Assembly (NCBI GenBank): GCA_965238305.1
Contig: CBDEHK010000001.1
Coordinates: 2,976,001 to 3,040,000, forward strand
Length of the DNA stretch: 64,000 nt
Source of the DNA: CBDCGJ01 sp965238305
Lineage (GTDB): Bacteria > Pseudomonadota > Alphaproteobacteria > GCA-2731375
Direction: 5' to 3'
The notes under the pieces are model-generated. The model did not search any database, was not told the DNA's origin, and was given only the letters and a program-made list of their open reading frames with translations. A program made the translations under genes and the position numbers. Shown here one piece after another: positions 17,555 to 26,590 of this stretch (within the stretch, counting starts at the first letter, position 1; each line of letters opens with the position of its first letter).

Positions 17555-19300
17555 ATGACCAAAAGTATCAAATGGAAACTTATCCTGCCGGTTCCGGTCG
17601 CGACTCTAGTTGCGATTATCGTCTTTTCACTGGTATTTCCGATTATCGTGAAAAATACCGCAAAAGAGGATGCCGAGACTGCAGCTCTTTCGACGATTGG
17701 ACAATTCAAAACTATTCGCGGTTATTACACCAAGAATATTATAGGTCCGGTGAAAAAATCAGGTGGCGTTAAACCGGCCATAGAGCATGCTGGGAATGAT
17801 AGTGCGATACCGCTTCCGGCGACGTTCATTCACGATTTGAGCGCCCTATTAAAAGAAAGCGCTACCAAGCTGACTTTATATAGCAAATACCCCTTTCCAA
17901 ATCGTGCCGAACGCGAGCTCTCGCCGTTTCAAAGTGCCGCGTGGGAAACCCTGATCAAACAGCCGAAGCGCGTTGTATCGGAATATGTCGAAGTCGGCGA
18001 TCGCCATATTGTCCGGGTCGCTATTGCTGACTTGATGGTGGCGCAAGGTTGCGTGAATTGCCACAATAGTCGCGCCGATACGCCGAAGGACGATTGGAAA
18101 TTGAATGACGTTCGCGGCGTCCTGCAAATCGATCAGGACATCTCTCAAAATCTCGCAAATTGGCAATCAATTACCTGGCAGGTTCTTGGCGCTATTGTCA
18201 TTTTTGGATTTATTTTGACTATCGTCGCGGTGTTCGCCGCCCGTCAAATCGTCCAACCGGTGGGACTGCTTGCGAATAAAATGGAGGCCATTGTTGATGG
18301 CAATCTCGAAACCGGTGTCGAAGGCGTCGAACGTAAAGACGAGATTGGCATAATCGCGCGAGCTATAGAGATATTCCGATTGGATGCGGTCGACAAAGGG
18401 AAACGAAGCGAGGCGCGTCGTGTCGAACGAGCAGAATCTGAAGACCAAAAACATCGGATGATGGTGACCTTGGTGGACGAGTTTGAAGGGACGGTAAAAC
18501 AAGTTGTCGATGAAGTCGGCAGTTCGGTCGAGGACATGCAAACAAAAGCCAACGCGATGTCCGATATGGTCTCGAACACCAACGCACAAGTTGAGAGTGC
18601 AACAGGGGCGGCGCGTGAAGCTTCGGAGAACGTCCAAATCGTTGCTTCCGCTTCCGAGCAATTATCGGCATCAATCAACAACATAAATAACCAAATTCAA
18701 AGATCATCGGAAATTACGACGACTGCTGTCGACGAAACCAAACATGCGAATGACAAAGTAGCGGGTTTGGCGGAGGCTGCACAGCAAGTAGGTGAAGTAG
18801 TCGATTTGATTAATGAAATAGCGGAACAGACAAATCTGCTTGCCCTGAACGCGACGATAGAGGCGGCTCGCGCTGGCGACGCCGGCAAGGGATTTGCGGT
18901 GGTGGCGTCGGAGGTTAAAAATCTGGCGACACAGACTGCGAAAGCGACAGACCAAATAAGCTCGCAGATTAGTGGTATCCAAGATGCCTCGTCTGAAACG
19001 GTGAATGCCATCAGCCGTATCCAGGAAGTTATCGGCGAAGTGAATGAGATTGGCAGCGCCATCGCAACGGCAATTGACGAACAGTCATCGGCGACACAGG
19101 AAATCGCTAAAAACATTGAAGGAGCAGCCGCCAAAAACTCAGAAATGGACGAGAACGTTGCCCGCATCGCCACTGCAACTGGTCAGATCGGGGATGATTC
19201 TGGATCCGTCTTAGTAAGCGCCGATACCCTGTCGGAGCAAGCTGTCTCCTTACGTTCGGAAGTGGAGCAATTCCTGCAGCAATTGCGAAAGGCTGGATAG
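17555..19300 (+). CDS. Methyl-accepting chemotaxis protein with DUF3365 c-haem sensor domain
   Basis: Membrane receptor of 581 residues. TM1 is at about 9-32 and a periplasmic DUF3365/Tll0287-like domain spans about 35-205. This domain carries a CVNCH haem c motif at 166-170. TM2 lies at about 207-229, then HAMP at about 230-285, and a cytoplasmic signalling domain with the conserved hairpin tip EQTNLLALNATIEAARAG. The CxxCH motif predicts a covalently bound haem sensing redox state, oxygen or NO. No CheR/CheB tether pentapeptide is seen at the C-terminus (QQLRKAG). No other che genes are in the window. The downstream SDR gene converges with a 3-bp gap. Confidence 0.93.
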   Translation: MTKSIKWKLILPVPVATLVAIIVFSLVFPIIVKNTAKEDAETAALSTIGQFKTIRGYYTKNIIGPVKKSGGVKPAIEHAGNDSAIPLPATFIHDLSALLKESATKLTLYSKYPFPNRAERELSPFQSAAWETLIKQPKRVVSEYVEVGDRHIVRVAIADLMVAQGCVNCHNSRADTPKDDWKLNDVRGVLQIDQDISQNLANWQSITWQVLGAIVIFGFILTIVAVFAARQIVQPVGLLANKMEAIVDGNLETGVEGVERKDEIGIIARAIEIFRLDAVDKGKRSEARRVERAESEDQKHRMMVTLVDEFEGTVKQVVDEVGSSVEDMQTKANAMSDMVSNTNAQVESATGAAREASENVQIVASASEQLSASINNINNQIQRSSEITTTAVDETKHANDKVAGLAEAAQQVGEVVDLINEIAEQTNLLALNATIEAARAGDAGKGFAVVASEVKNLATQTAKATDQISSQISGIQDASSETVNAISRIQEVIGEVNEIGSAIATAIDEQSSATQEIAKNIEGAAAKNSEMDENVARIATATGQIGDDSGSVLVSADTLSEQAVSLRSEVEQFLQQLRKAG

Positions 19301-19303
19301 CAG

Positions 19304-20038
19304 CTAGTTGTTTATTGAATGGCCGCCATCAACGTAGATCGTTTCGCCTGTCAGGCTGGATAAATTTTCACTGAACAAACTGGCGACCATTTTTGCTATG
19401 TCGTGCACAGGCGCAGGGCGCCCAGTTGCAGCGCGCTTCGAAATGAAGGCCTGGAAACTATCCGACGTCATAATGTCCCGGTTCAGATCCGTTTCGACAT
19501 AACCAGGCGAAATGCAGTTTACGCGAATGCCTGTAGGCGCCCATTCGACAGCCAACGCCCGCGTCATGCCTTCGATCGCAGCTTTCGACGTGCAATAGGC
19601 GACATGTTGTTTCGCCCCCAGTCGCCCCCAGAAAGAACCAATATTGACGATCATACCTTCTGTTTTTTTGAGATATGGATAGGCCTGTTGACACACTGAA
19701 AATGCGGCCGTGACATTTGTATGCATGATCTGGTGAAACTGCTGTAACGAAAATTCCTCGGATCGGCCGTATTCCAGAATACCGGCATTGTTAACAATCC
19801 CGAACAGTCCGCCAGGAAGCCCGTTTGCTTGTTTAAGCGCCTTCGCAACAGTGTTTTCATTGGTGACGTCACAGGATATCCCATGCAGTTGAGGGGACAA
19901 TTTTTCGTTAGTCGGGGCTTGCCCGTTTCGCGCTAGGCAAGCGACATGAAATCCACGCCGTGCAAGTTCGATTGCGATTTCCGCACCGATCCCTCTATTT
20001 GCACCGGTAACGGCGATAGTGCCTGACTGCTGCTCCAT
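19304..20038 (-). CDS. SDR family oxidoreductase
   Basis: A 244-residue classical SDR. TGANRGIG is near 11-18, NNAG is near 85, IGSFWG carries the catalytic Ser, and YCTSKAA near 150 is the active-site Tyr/Lys. CISPGYVETDLN and IYVDGGHS are normal. It lies 4 bp downstream of the acyl-CoA dehydrogenase gene on the same strand, so the pair is an operon and the SDR probably acts on a hydroxyacyl-CoA or related alcohol in the same pathway (inference). Confidence 0.92.
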   Translation of the reverse strand: MEQQSGTIAVTGANRGIGAEIAIELARRGFHVACLARNGQAPTNEKLSPQLHGISCDVTNENTVAKALKQANGLPGGLFGIVNNAGILEYGRSEEFSLQQFHQIMHTNVTAAFSVCQQAYPYLKKTEGMIVNIGSFWGRLGAKQHVAYCTSKAAIEGMTRALAVEWAPTGIRVNCISPGYVETDLNRDIMTSDSFQAFISKRAATGRPAPVHDIAKMVASLFSENLSSLTGETIYVDGGHSINN

Positions 20039-20042
20039 CGCC

Positions 20043-21182
20043 TTAGCCTCGTTTCAACATTTCACGGGCAATCACTAAACATTGAATATCATTCGTGCCT
20101 TCGTAAATCTGACCGACTCGGACATCGCGATAAAATCGTTCCAATGGCAGATCCTCCAAATAACCGTAACCGCCCAAGGTCTGGATGGCCCCGGAACAGA
20201 CCCGCTCCGCAACTTCGGAGGCTTGCAGCTTGGCCATGCAGGCTTCCATCAAACAGGCTTGCCCAGCATCACGCAATGTCGCCGCATGCCAAATAAGTTG
20301 GCGCGTTGCCACCAACTCCGTTGCCATGCGGGCAAGGCGAAAACTGACTGCCTGATGATCGATGATCTTCTTTCCGAAGGTCACACGCTCCTGCGCGTAG
20401 GCGAGGGCGTAGTCCAGTGCCGCTTGGGCGACACCAATGCAAAGCGCGGCGATGCCAATGCGACCGCCTTCCAAATTACTGAGTGCGATTTTGTAACCTT
20501 CACCTTCTTCACCGAGGCGCATACTATCTTCGATAATGGCATTTTCCAGCACGATCTGGCAGGTGTCGGAACTGCGTTGTCCCATCTTGCGCTCGACTTT
20601 GGCGACGTGATAGCCGGGTGTGTCGGTCGGCACGATAAATCCGCTAATGCCTTTGCTGCCTTTTTCGCGATCGGTACTAGCAAAAACGAGGGCGATATCG
20701 GCTGTTGAACCGGCGGTGATAAACTGTTTCGTACCGTTCAGAATGTAGTGATTGCCATCGCGTTCCGCCTTGGTCATTAGTTTGGAAGCTTCCGAGCCAC
20801 CTTGCGGTTCGGTCAAAAGAAAAGCGGCGAGTTTTTCACCCCTTGCCAGGCTAGGTAAAATTTCGGTTTTCTGTTTTTCGGTGCCAAACTTGTAAATCGG
20901 CATGCAACCAACGGAGTTATGGCCACTCATGGTGCAACTAAGGCCGGCATCACCATAAGCGATCGCTTCCAGGGCGACCGCGAGAGACAGATTATCGGCA
21001 CCGACACCGCCAAACTCCTCCGGCACGACGATCCCAAGCAGGCCTAGTTTGCCCATCTCCTGCAACATCTCTACCGGCGTTCTATGCTCACGATCCCAAG
21101 TAGCGGCATTTGGCGTAAGCTGCTCTGCGGCGAATTTTTGCGCCATGTCCTGGATCATTTGTTGGCTGTCGTTCAAAATCAT
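20043..21182 (-). CDS. Acyl-CoA dehydrogenase
   Basis: FAD-dependent acyl-CoA dehydrogenase of 379 residues (normal length). It has LTEPQGGSEASKL and an FITAG segment for FAD binding, then GGYGYLEDLPLERFYRDVRVGQIYEGTNDIQ at the C-terminus, with the catalytic Glu expected in YEGTNDIQ. Similarity is to short/branched-chain and general ACADs. It introduces the alpha-beta double bond into an acyl-CoA and passes electrons to ETF. It is the first gene of an operon with the following SDR and is divergent, by a 154-bp gap, from the BadH-like SDR operon. Confidence 0.94.
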   Translation of the reverse strand: MILNDSQQMIQDMAQKFAAEQLTPNAATWDREHRTPVEMLQEMGKLGLLGIVVPEEFGGVGADNLSLAVALEAIAYGDAGLSCTMSGHNSVGCMPIYKFGTEKQKTEILPSLARGEKLAAFLLTEPQGGSEASKLMTKAERDGNHYILNGTKQFITAGSTADIALVFASTDREKGSKGISGFIVPTDTPGYHVAKVERKMGQRSSDTCQIVLENAIIEDSMRLGEEGEGYKIALSNLEGGRIGIAALCIGVAQAALDYALAYAQERVTFGKKIIDHQAVSFRLARMATELVATRQLIWHAATLRDAGQACLMEACMAKLQASEVAERVCSGAIQTLGGYGYLEDLPLERFYRDVRVGQIYEGTNDIQCLVIAREMLKRG

Positions 21183-21336
21183 ATCTTGCCGGGGCCTCCG
21201 TCAGCACGTAAGAAAAGAACAAGCGTTAGATTAACCGGCGAACACTGAAATGAGAAAGAGTTATTTGATCCGTATCACTTTCACCGGGTCATTTGGCTCC
21301 TAATTTCAGCCAACGATAAGAGAAAAGGAATGAGCT

Positions 21337-22086
21337 ATGCGTTTGGACGGAAAAACAGCGGTTATTACAGGCGGCGCTTCTGGCATTGGCCGGGCGACGG
21401 CGCTGGAATTCGCTCGGGTGGGTGCCAACGTCTATCTTGGTGACATCAATGATGAAGGTGGTGCTGCCGTTGCCAAGGAAATCGCGGCTGCCGGCGGTAA
21501 CGCCACGTTTGTCCCGTTGGATGTCTCACAGAAAGATACCATCGAAACCTTCTGCAACGAAGTGCAAGGCCAAGCCAGCGACGGCGTACAGATCGTTGTG
21601 AATGTCGCGGGTTGGGATCGCATTGAACCCTTCATGGACAATACCGACGATTTTTGGGAACGTGTGGTCAATATCAACTACTTGGGCCCAGTTCGTCTGA
21701 CCCGCCACTTCCTGCCCGGGATGATTGAAGCTGGCAGCGGCAAGATAGTCAGTGTTTCAAGTGACGCCGGCCGGGTCGGCAGCATGGGCGAGACCATCTA
21801 TGCCGGTGCTAAGGGCGGTATCATCGCCTTCACGAAATCTTTGGCCCGCGAAATGGCGCGGTTCAAGATCAACGTCAATTGTGTTTGTCCAGGACCGACG
21901 AATACTCCGTTGCTGGCCCAACAACCGCAAAAAATGCAGGACGCGTTGGCCCGCGCCGTGCCCTTCCGTCGCATTGGTGAGCCGGAAGAAATCGCTGACG
22001 CGATTCTGTTCTTTGCCTCATCCCGCTCCGACTATATCACCGGGCAAACCATGTCGGTCTCCGGCGGGCTGACGATGGTGGATTAA
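21337..22086 (+). CDS. SDR dehydrogenase, BadH-like (2-hydroxycyclohexanecarboxyl-CoA dehydrogenase type)
   Basis: A 249-residue SDR with TGGASGIG near 11-18, NVAGWDRIEPF near 88, VSSDAGR and YAGAKGG near 151. The NxAGWD segment and overall pattern resemble BadH of anaerobic cyclohexanecarboxylate/benzoate degradation, which oxidises a 2-hydroxyacyl-CoA ring. I recognise the resemblance but not the substrate. Ribosome site AAGGAATGAG precedes the ATG. The SRPBCC gene begins directly after its stop codon, so the two are translated from one mRNA. The facing acyl-CoA dehydrogenase/SDR operon may serve the same pathway. Confidence 0.9.
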   Translation: MRLDGKTAVITGGASGIGRATALEFARVGANVYLGDINDEGGAAVAKEIAAAGGNATFVPLDVSQKDTIETFCNEVQGQASDGVQIVVNVAGWDRIEPFMDNTDDFWERVVNINYLGPVRLTRHFLPGMIEAGSGKIVSVSSDAGRVGSMGETIYAGAKGGIIAFTKSLAREMARFKINVNCVCPGPTNTPLLAQQPQKMQDALARAVPFRRIGEPEEIADAILFFASSRSDYITGQTMSVSGGLTMVD

Positions 22087-22542
22087 ATGTCCAGCACGCA
22101 TCAATTTGAGCGAAGACATGAAATATTGATCCAGGGGCCGGCTGCGTCTACTTTTGATTATGTGACAAACCCGAATTCCTGGCTGCAATGGATTGCAGCC
22201 TCTCATCAAATCAACAGCCCGGATCATTCATTGAGGGAAGGCGAGACCTTTAGCGAGGAATGGCAAACCCGCAAAGGTGGGTCAGAACTTCGCTGGACGG
22301 TTATTAAGTGTGAGCGGCCGAATTTGTGGATTGCTGAAACCCAAAAAACCTTCATCGGCAAGATAACAGCGCGTTATGATTTTGAAAAAATCGGCGAGCA
22401 GCACCGCTTCACTCGCACGATTATCAACGAAGATAGACCAACTTTGCCAACGGCGGAGCAAATAGAACGCGTTGATGAAGAAGCGACAATTTCATTGGCC
22501 AATATCAAACGAAATGTCGAAGCAAAATTAGCTGATCAGTAA
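22087..22542 (+). CDS. SRPBCC (START/polyketide-cyclase-like) family protein
   Basis: A 151-residue protein fitting the SRPBCC hydrophobic-pocket fold. It opens with a strand HEILIQGPAASTFDYVTNPNSWLQW, the usual helix-grip entry, followed by beta strands (SEEWQTRKGG, LRWTVIKCE, ITARYDFEK) and a long C-terminal helix from about 120. It starts at the base after the stop of the BadH-like gene, indicating tight coupling. Members bind or modify hydrophobic ligands; no catalytic role can be assigned. Its last 7 bp overlap the end of the convergent PPOX gene. Confidence 0.8.
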   Translation: MSSTHQFERRHEILIQGPAASTFDYVTNPNSWLQWIAASHQINSPDHSLREGETFSEEWQTRKGGSELRWTVIKCERPNLWIAETQKTFIGKITARYDFEKIGEQHRFTRTIINEDRPTLPTAEQIERVDEEATISLANIKRNVEAKLADQ

Positions 22543-23162
22543 ATCGTTTTCTTCATGTGGTCGGGATACCCTCGGTCATAATCCACCGGGTCAAAATCAT
22601 CCGGCAAAACCGGTTTCAACATATCACCGGCCGACGGCAGGGAATTGCGATCCACTTGCGCCGCTGGATCCCAAAGGCGGGAGCGCGCCAATGCTTTTTG
22701 GCATTGGAAGTAAATACGGTCGACGGTGACAACAATCACGCTGTTTGGGATTTTGCCCTGCATTTCGAAAGATTCGCAAAGGGCCTGGTTGGTGGTGAGC
22801 TGGGCCTGACCATTGATCCTAAGGGTTTCGCCCATGCCGGGGATCAGGAACAACAGCGAGATGCGAGGATCACGGACAATATTTTTCAAAGTATCGAGGC
22901 GGTTATTGCCGCGCCGGTCGGGGATCATCACCGTACGTTCGTCATGAACCCGAACAAAACCAGGCGGATCGCCGCGCGGCGAACTATCAAGGCCTTCCGG
23001 CCCGCTGGTGGCGACAACAACAAAGGGCGAATGCTCAATCAATATCCGGTATTCGTCAGATATGAATGTCAGCTCCTTTTTCAAGGATCCGCCTTTCGGC
23101 AAGCCATAAATTGCTTCCAGTTCGTCGACGGTATTGATTTTTTCATTTAGAAATTCAGACAT
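22536..23162 (-). CDS. Pyridoxamine 5'-phosphate oxidase-like FMN protein (MSMEG_1061-type)
   Basis: A 208-residue FMN-binding split-barrel protein. DSSPRGDPPGFVRV and MIPDRRGNNRLDTLKNI are the family's flavin-contact regions, and SLLFLIPGMGETLRINGQAQL follows. This subgroup is related to general stress FMN oxidoreductases, not to the PdxH biosynthetic enzyme. The ATG at 23162 is chosen because GGGAG lies 5 nt upstream; the frame is open into the adjacent tRNA, which is not coding. Its 3' end overlaps the convergent SRPBCC gene by 7 bp. Confidence 0.88.
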   Translation of the reverse strand: MSEFLNEKINTVDELEAIYGLPKGGSLKKELTFISDEYRILIEHSPFVVVATSGPEGLDSSPRGDPPGFVRVHDERTVMIPDRRGNNRLDTLKNIVRDPRISLLFLIPGMGETLRINGQAQLTTNQALCESFEMQGKIPNSVIVVTVDRIYFQCQKALARSRLWDPAAQVDRNSLPSAGDMLKPVLPDDFDPVDYDRGYPDHMKKTIY

Positions 23163-23186
23163 TGTCGCTCCCATATTTAGCGAAGA

Positions 23187-23275
<89 letters not shown>

Positions 23276-23371
23276 GGGTCGCGAATGTGATTAGACGGCA
23301 ATACAAGACGGGTCAAGGGAGAAATCGGTACAATTGAATGATCGAATCATTCTGCAGATGAAACTGGGATA

Positions 23372-24250
23372 ATGGATCTCGAAACTCGACAACTAGGGAA
23401 TAGCTTTGGCACCGAGCTAATTGGCCTGGATTTAACTGACGATCTAAACGGAATCGACTTTCGTAAACTTAGACGCGCCCTTGCTGAATATTCTCTGATT
23501 CTCATACGGAAACAAAATCTTCAACCGAGCAATCTAGCGAAGATATTACGAAAGTTTGGCCCGCTAAGGCGTTTCGAACTTTTGCAAGCACGTTCACAAT
23601 CCCATGCCGAACGATATTTATGTGATGACGAGCCGGATATCATGCGGATCGGAAATCTAACGAAAGACGGCAGGCCCATCGCCGAGACGACCCACGAAGC
23701 ACCGGATTGGCATATAGACTACCTGATCAAAACTCAACCGAATGAGGGATCGGCGTTATATTCCGTAACGGCACCACAGTCGGGCGGTGACACTCTATTT
23801 ATCGACCTAAAGGCGGCCTACGATAGTTTGGGTGATCGGATCAAAGTAAAAATTGACGAGCTGAATAGTGTCTATTCAGTGAAATTACTGGATGCTTTAC
23901 AAAGGGAAGTCGATCATGACAAACCGCCGCTCACGCATGAAACCCTGGCGGCAAACCCGGACGCGCTGCATCCTTTGGTTCGACAGCATCCAACAACTGG
24001 ACGGAAAAACATTTTGTTTGATGTACAAACCATATCGCAGTTCGACGGGATGTCGGTAGAAGCGTCGCGCGAACTGCTCTCGGAGCTCAACGGGCACGTC
24101 TTGGACACGCAATTTCAGTATCGCCATAAATGGTCAGTCGGTGATTTGCTCATCTGGGAAAATTTATCCCTCATGCATAGTGCCACAACCTTCGATGCTG
24201 AAGCGGAAAAACGCCTGCTTTATCGTGGTCTGATATCGAAGTTGCTTTGA
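23372..24250 (+). CDS. TauD/TfdA family Fe(II)/2-oxoglutarate dioxygenase
   Basis: A 292-residue dioxygenase. The HxD iron ligands are in WHIDYLIK near 115 and the distal His in LMHSATTFDAEAEKRLLYRG near 267, where the following Arg binds 2-oxoglutarate. SGGDTLFIDLKAAYDSL is a typical TauD/TfdA segment. Family members hydroxylate sulfonates, aryloxyacetates or other carboxylates; the substrate is unknown here. It is monocistronic, 10 bp from the convergent CoA-transferase. Confidence 0.9.
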   Translation: MDLETRQLGNSFGTELIGLDLTDDLNGIDFRKLRRALAEYSLILIRKQNLQPSNLAKILRKFGPLRRFELLQARSQSHAERYLCDDEPDIMRIGNLTKDGRPIAETTHEAPDWHIDYLIKTQPNEGSALYSVTAPQSGGDTLFIDLKAAYDSLGDRIKVKIDELNSVYSVKLLDALQREVDHDKPPLTHETLAANPDALHPLVRQHPTTGRKNILFDVQTISQFDGMSVEASRELLSELNGHVLDTQFQYRHKWSVGDLLIWENLSLMHSATTFDAEAEKRLLYRGLISKLL

Positions 24251-24259
24251 GCTTTGAGG

Positions 24260-25462
24260 TCAGACCTTGATGACCCCCTGTTTGGTCAAATGCTCGATCT
24301 CATCGTCGTCAAAGTTCGCCAGTGAGCGTAGCACTGCTTTGGTATCCTGCCCCAGTTCCGGTCCGCTGAATGGATCGTCGATGGGTGTGCCATGAAAGAT
24401 CATCGGGGAGGCGATATTACGAATAGTACCGAGCTGGGGATGTTCGGAATTTTTCAACAGGCCCCGTTCTTTTGTTTCAGCAGATTCGAGCGCTTCGCCG
24501 ACGGAGCGGACACGACCGGCGGGGACTCCAGCCACCTCCAACTTAGTAAGCCAATGGTCGACGGGATGTTGAACGAACGCGTCGTTGAGAATTTTGGTTA
24601 GCCGGGCTCGATTCGTCACCCGGTCCGGCGGGCTTGCAAATTCCGGATCGCTCGCCAAGTCCGGGCGTGCGATGACGTCGTTGCAGAATGTGACATAAAG
24701 CGGCTGGCTGGCGACAGTCAGCATAAATTCGCCGTCTTTGGCTTTGAAAACACCAACCGGGTGCATGATCTGGTTGGAATTGCCAACACCGACCGGGCTG
24801 ATATTGGTCAATAAATAGGACATGCCGAAATTGGCCAGAAAACTGATCCCGACATCATAAAGCGCGACTTCAAGGGCCTGTCCTTCACCGGATTTTTCGC
24901 GGGCGTAAAGCGCTGCGGTAATGGCCTGCGCCGCATAAAGCCCGGCGCCAATGTCGACGAACGGAATATTGGTGCGCAAGGGATCGCCATCCGTTTCCCC
25001 ATTCATTACCATCATGCCGCTTTCTGCTTGCGCCACAGGATCGTAACCGGCGCGATCAGCATACGCACCGCTGCGACCGAAACCGGAGATTGAGCAATAG
25101 AGGACTGTTGGATTGATCTGCTTGATATCGCCATAACCGAGACCGCGCCTTTCGGCGACGCCGGTGCGAAAGTTTTCAATTACCACATCGACATGTTTGG
25201 CTATTTCCAGGACAGCGTCGCGACCCGGCGGGCTTTTGATGTCGATGGCGATGCTTTTTTTGTTGCGGTTGGCAGCGAGGAAATAGGCCGAAGTCTGCGC
25301 CGCTACAACCGGCGAAAATCCACGCGTATCATCTCCGTCGACCGGATCTTCGATCTTGAACACTTCCGCGCCCAAATCCGCCAATGTCATGGTCGCGTAG
25401 GGACCGGCCATCGCTCGTGTCAGGTCCAGTATGCGAACGCCGGTGAGGGGCGGCTGGCTCAT
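24260..25462 (-). CDS. CaiB/BaiF family (class III) CoA-transferase
   Basis: A 400-residue class III CoA-transferase. It starts with GVRILDLTRAMAGPYATMTLADLGAEVFKIE, the family opening, and the nucleophilic Asp is expected in GYDPVAQAESG near 163. GRVRSVGEALES and the C-terminal LGQDTKAVLRSL are also standard. It moves CoA between carboxylic acids without forming a free thioester. It is the third gene of an operon after an acyl-CoA ligase and a double-hot-dog dehydratase; the gap to the latter is 3 bp. Confidence 0.94.
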   Translation of the reverse strand: MSQPPLTGVRILDLTRAMAGPYATMTLADLGAEVFKIEDPVDGDDTRGFSPVVAAQTSAYFLAANRNKKSIAIDIKSPPGRDAVLEIAKHVDVVIENFRTGVAERRGLGYGDIKQINPTVLYCSISGFGRSGAYADRAGYDPVAQAESGMMVMNGETDGDPLRTNIPFVDIGAGLYAAQAITAALYAREKSGEGQALEVALYDVGISFLANFGMSYLLTNISPVGVGNSNQIMHPVGVFKAKDGEFMLTVASQPLYVTFCNDVIARPDLASDPEFASPPDRVTNRARLTKILNDAFVQHPVDHWLTKLEVAGVPAGRVRSVGEALESAETKERGLLKNSEHPQLGTIRNIASPMIFHGTPIDDPFSGPELGQDTKAVLRSLANFDDDEIEHLTKQGVIKV

Positions 25463-25465
25463 CCG

Positions 25466-26590
25466 CTATTTCCTCGGCAAGCGGGCAGTTGCGGTGCCAA
25501 TAATGGAAAGTTCGCCATCCTGATTTTTTGCTTCCTGTTCCACTTTGACATAACCAGCGCCATCTTCTTCATATTTGTCGACGACTTTGGCGTTGATGAA
25601 AAGCACATCGCCTTCCGGATTGTGGCGGCGAATTTTACTGGTGGCCTGTTTCAGAAAGCCCATATCGCCAATCCAGTTGGTGAGGTGATGGGTCAGCCAG
25701 GAACAGCGCTCCGGGCCATAATCATAAGGCGCTGGCGCGCCCACCATCGTTGCGAAATCCTCTTCCCAATGCACCCGTTCCGGACAGTCTGGAATATTAA
25801 ACTTGTTGGGTATGCCCAGGCCCGGATGTTTATGCACCTGCTGCCAAGCCAGTTTGTTGGCCCGGATATAAAGCCCGCCCCAGCCTTGTGCAAAAGCGAT
25901 AAAGCCAGTGATCGTCATCGGCCCTTTGACCATGGTCGGTAACGCATCGCCGACTTCTACGTCCTCAAAATAACGGGGCGTCGCACCTTGAACTTCTTCC
26001 TGGGCGTAATGGCGAAATACTTCGGTGAGCTCCTCTTGGCTGTATTTTTTCGCCGGTTTGGATTTCAGCTCGGTGTATTTAGTGCCTTTTTCCCGTGCTT
26101 CATCACGATCGGTGCGGAAGCACCAACTATCAGCTTCTGCCAACAAATCATCATCTTGGTTAAAAAAGTTCACATGATAGATTTGTTGCACAGCACGACC
26201 AGAAAACTGTGTGTCATGCAGAATTAGATCCTTCAACCAGGCTTCGGTGCGAATTTCATCATTGCGTCGGGTCATCTGATGCCAAGTCCAGTCGGCGCCT
26301 GCCCACATGGCGTGCACACCGGGCAGGCCACCGACATACCCGGATATCACCCGATCACAGGCAAATAGAAACGATGGCGGCGCGATAATGGTCCCGTGCG
26401 GGCCTTTTGCGGCATAGTTTGGGTCACACCATAACGGATTATCGTCACCGATACCGTGGGCATAGTGGCGGATATTGTCGCGGGTCGCTTCATAACACCA
26501 AGGTTCAGCTGTTTTTTCAATTTTGACCCCAATACGTTTGCGTAAATCATCCAAGCCACGTTCGCTGATTTTTGGGAATACTTCACTCAT
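25466..26590 (-). CDS. Double-hot-dog dehydratase (FAS1-like dehydratase plus MaoC-like half)
   Basis: A 374-residue protein with two hot-dog halves. The N-terminal FAS1-like dehydratase part spans about 15-170 (TRDNIRHYAHGIGDDNPLW is the typical hydratase-2 substrate region with an Asp/His pair). The C-terminal MaoC-like half spans about 205-370 (RYFEDVEVGDALPT, FIAFAQGWGG). Such enzymes hydrate enoyl-CoAs or dehydrate 3-hydroxyacyl-CoAs. Its ATG follows immediately after the stop of the upstream acyl-CoA ligase, and the CoA-transferase starts 3 bp downstream. The three are one operon for activating and processing a carboxylic acid whose identity I cannot read. Confidence 0.88.
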   Translation of the reverse strand: MSEVFPKISERGLDDLRKRIGVKIEKTAEPWCYEATRDNIRHYAHGIGDDNPLWCDPNYAAKGPHGTIIAPPSFLFACDRVISGYVGGLPGVHAMWAGADWTWHQMTRRNDEIRTEAWLKDLILHDTQFSGRAVQQIYHVNFFNQDDDLLAEADSWCFRTDRDEAREKGTKYTELKSKPAKKYSQEELTEVFRHYAQEEVQGATPRYFEDVEVGDALPTMVKGPMTITGFIAFAQGWGGLYIRANKLAWQQVHKHPGLGIPNKFNIPDCPERVHWEEDFATMVGAPAPYDYGPERCSWLTHHLTNWIGDMGFLKQATSKIRRHNPEGDVLFINAKVVDKYEEDGAGYVKVEQEAKNQDGELSIIGTATARLPRK

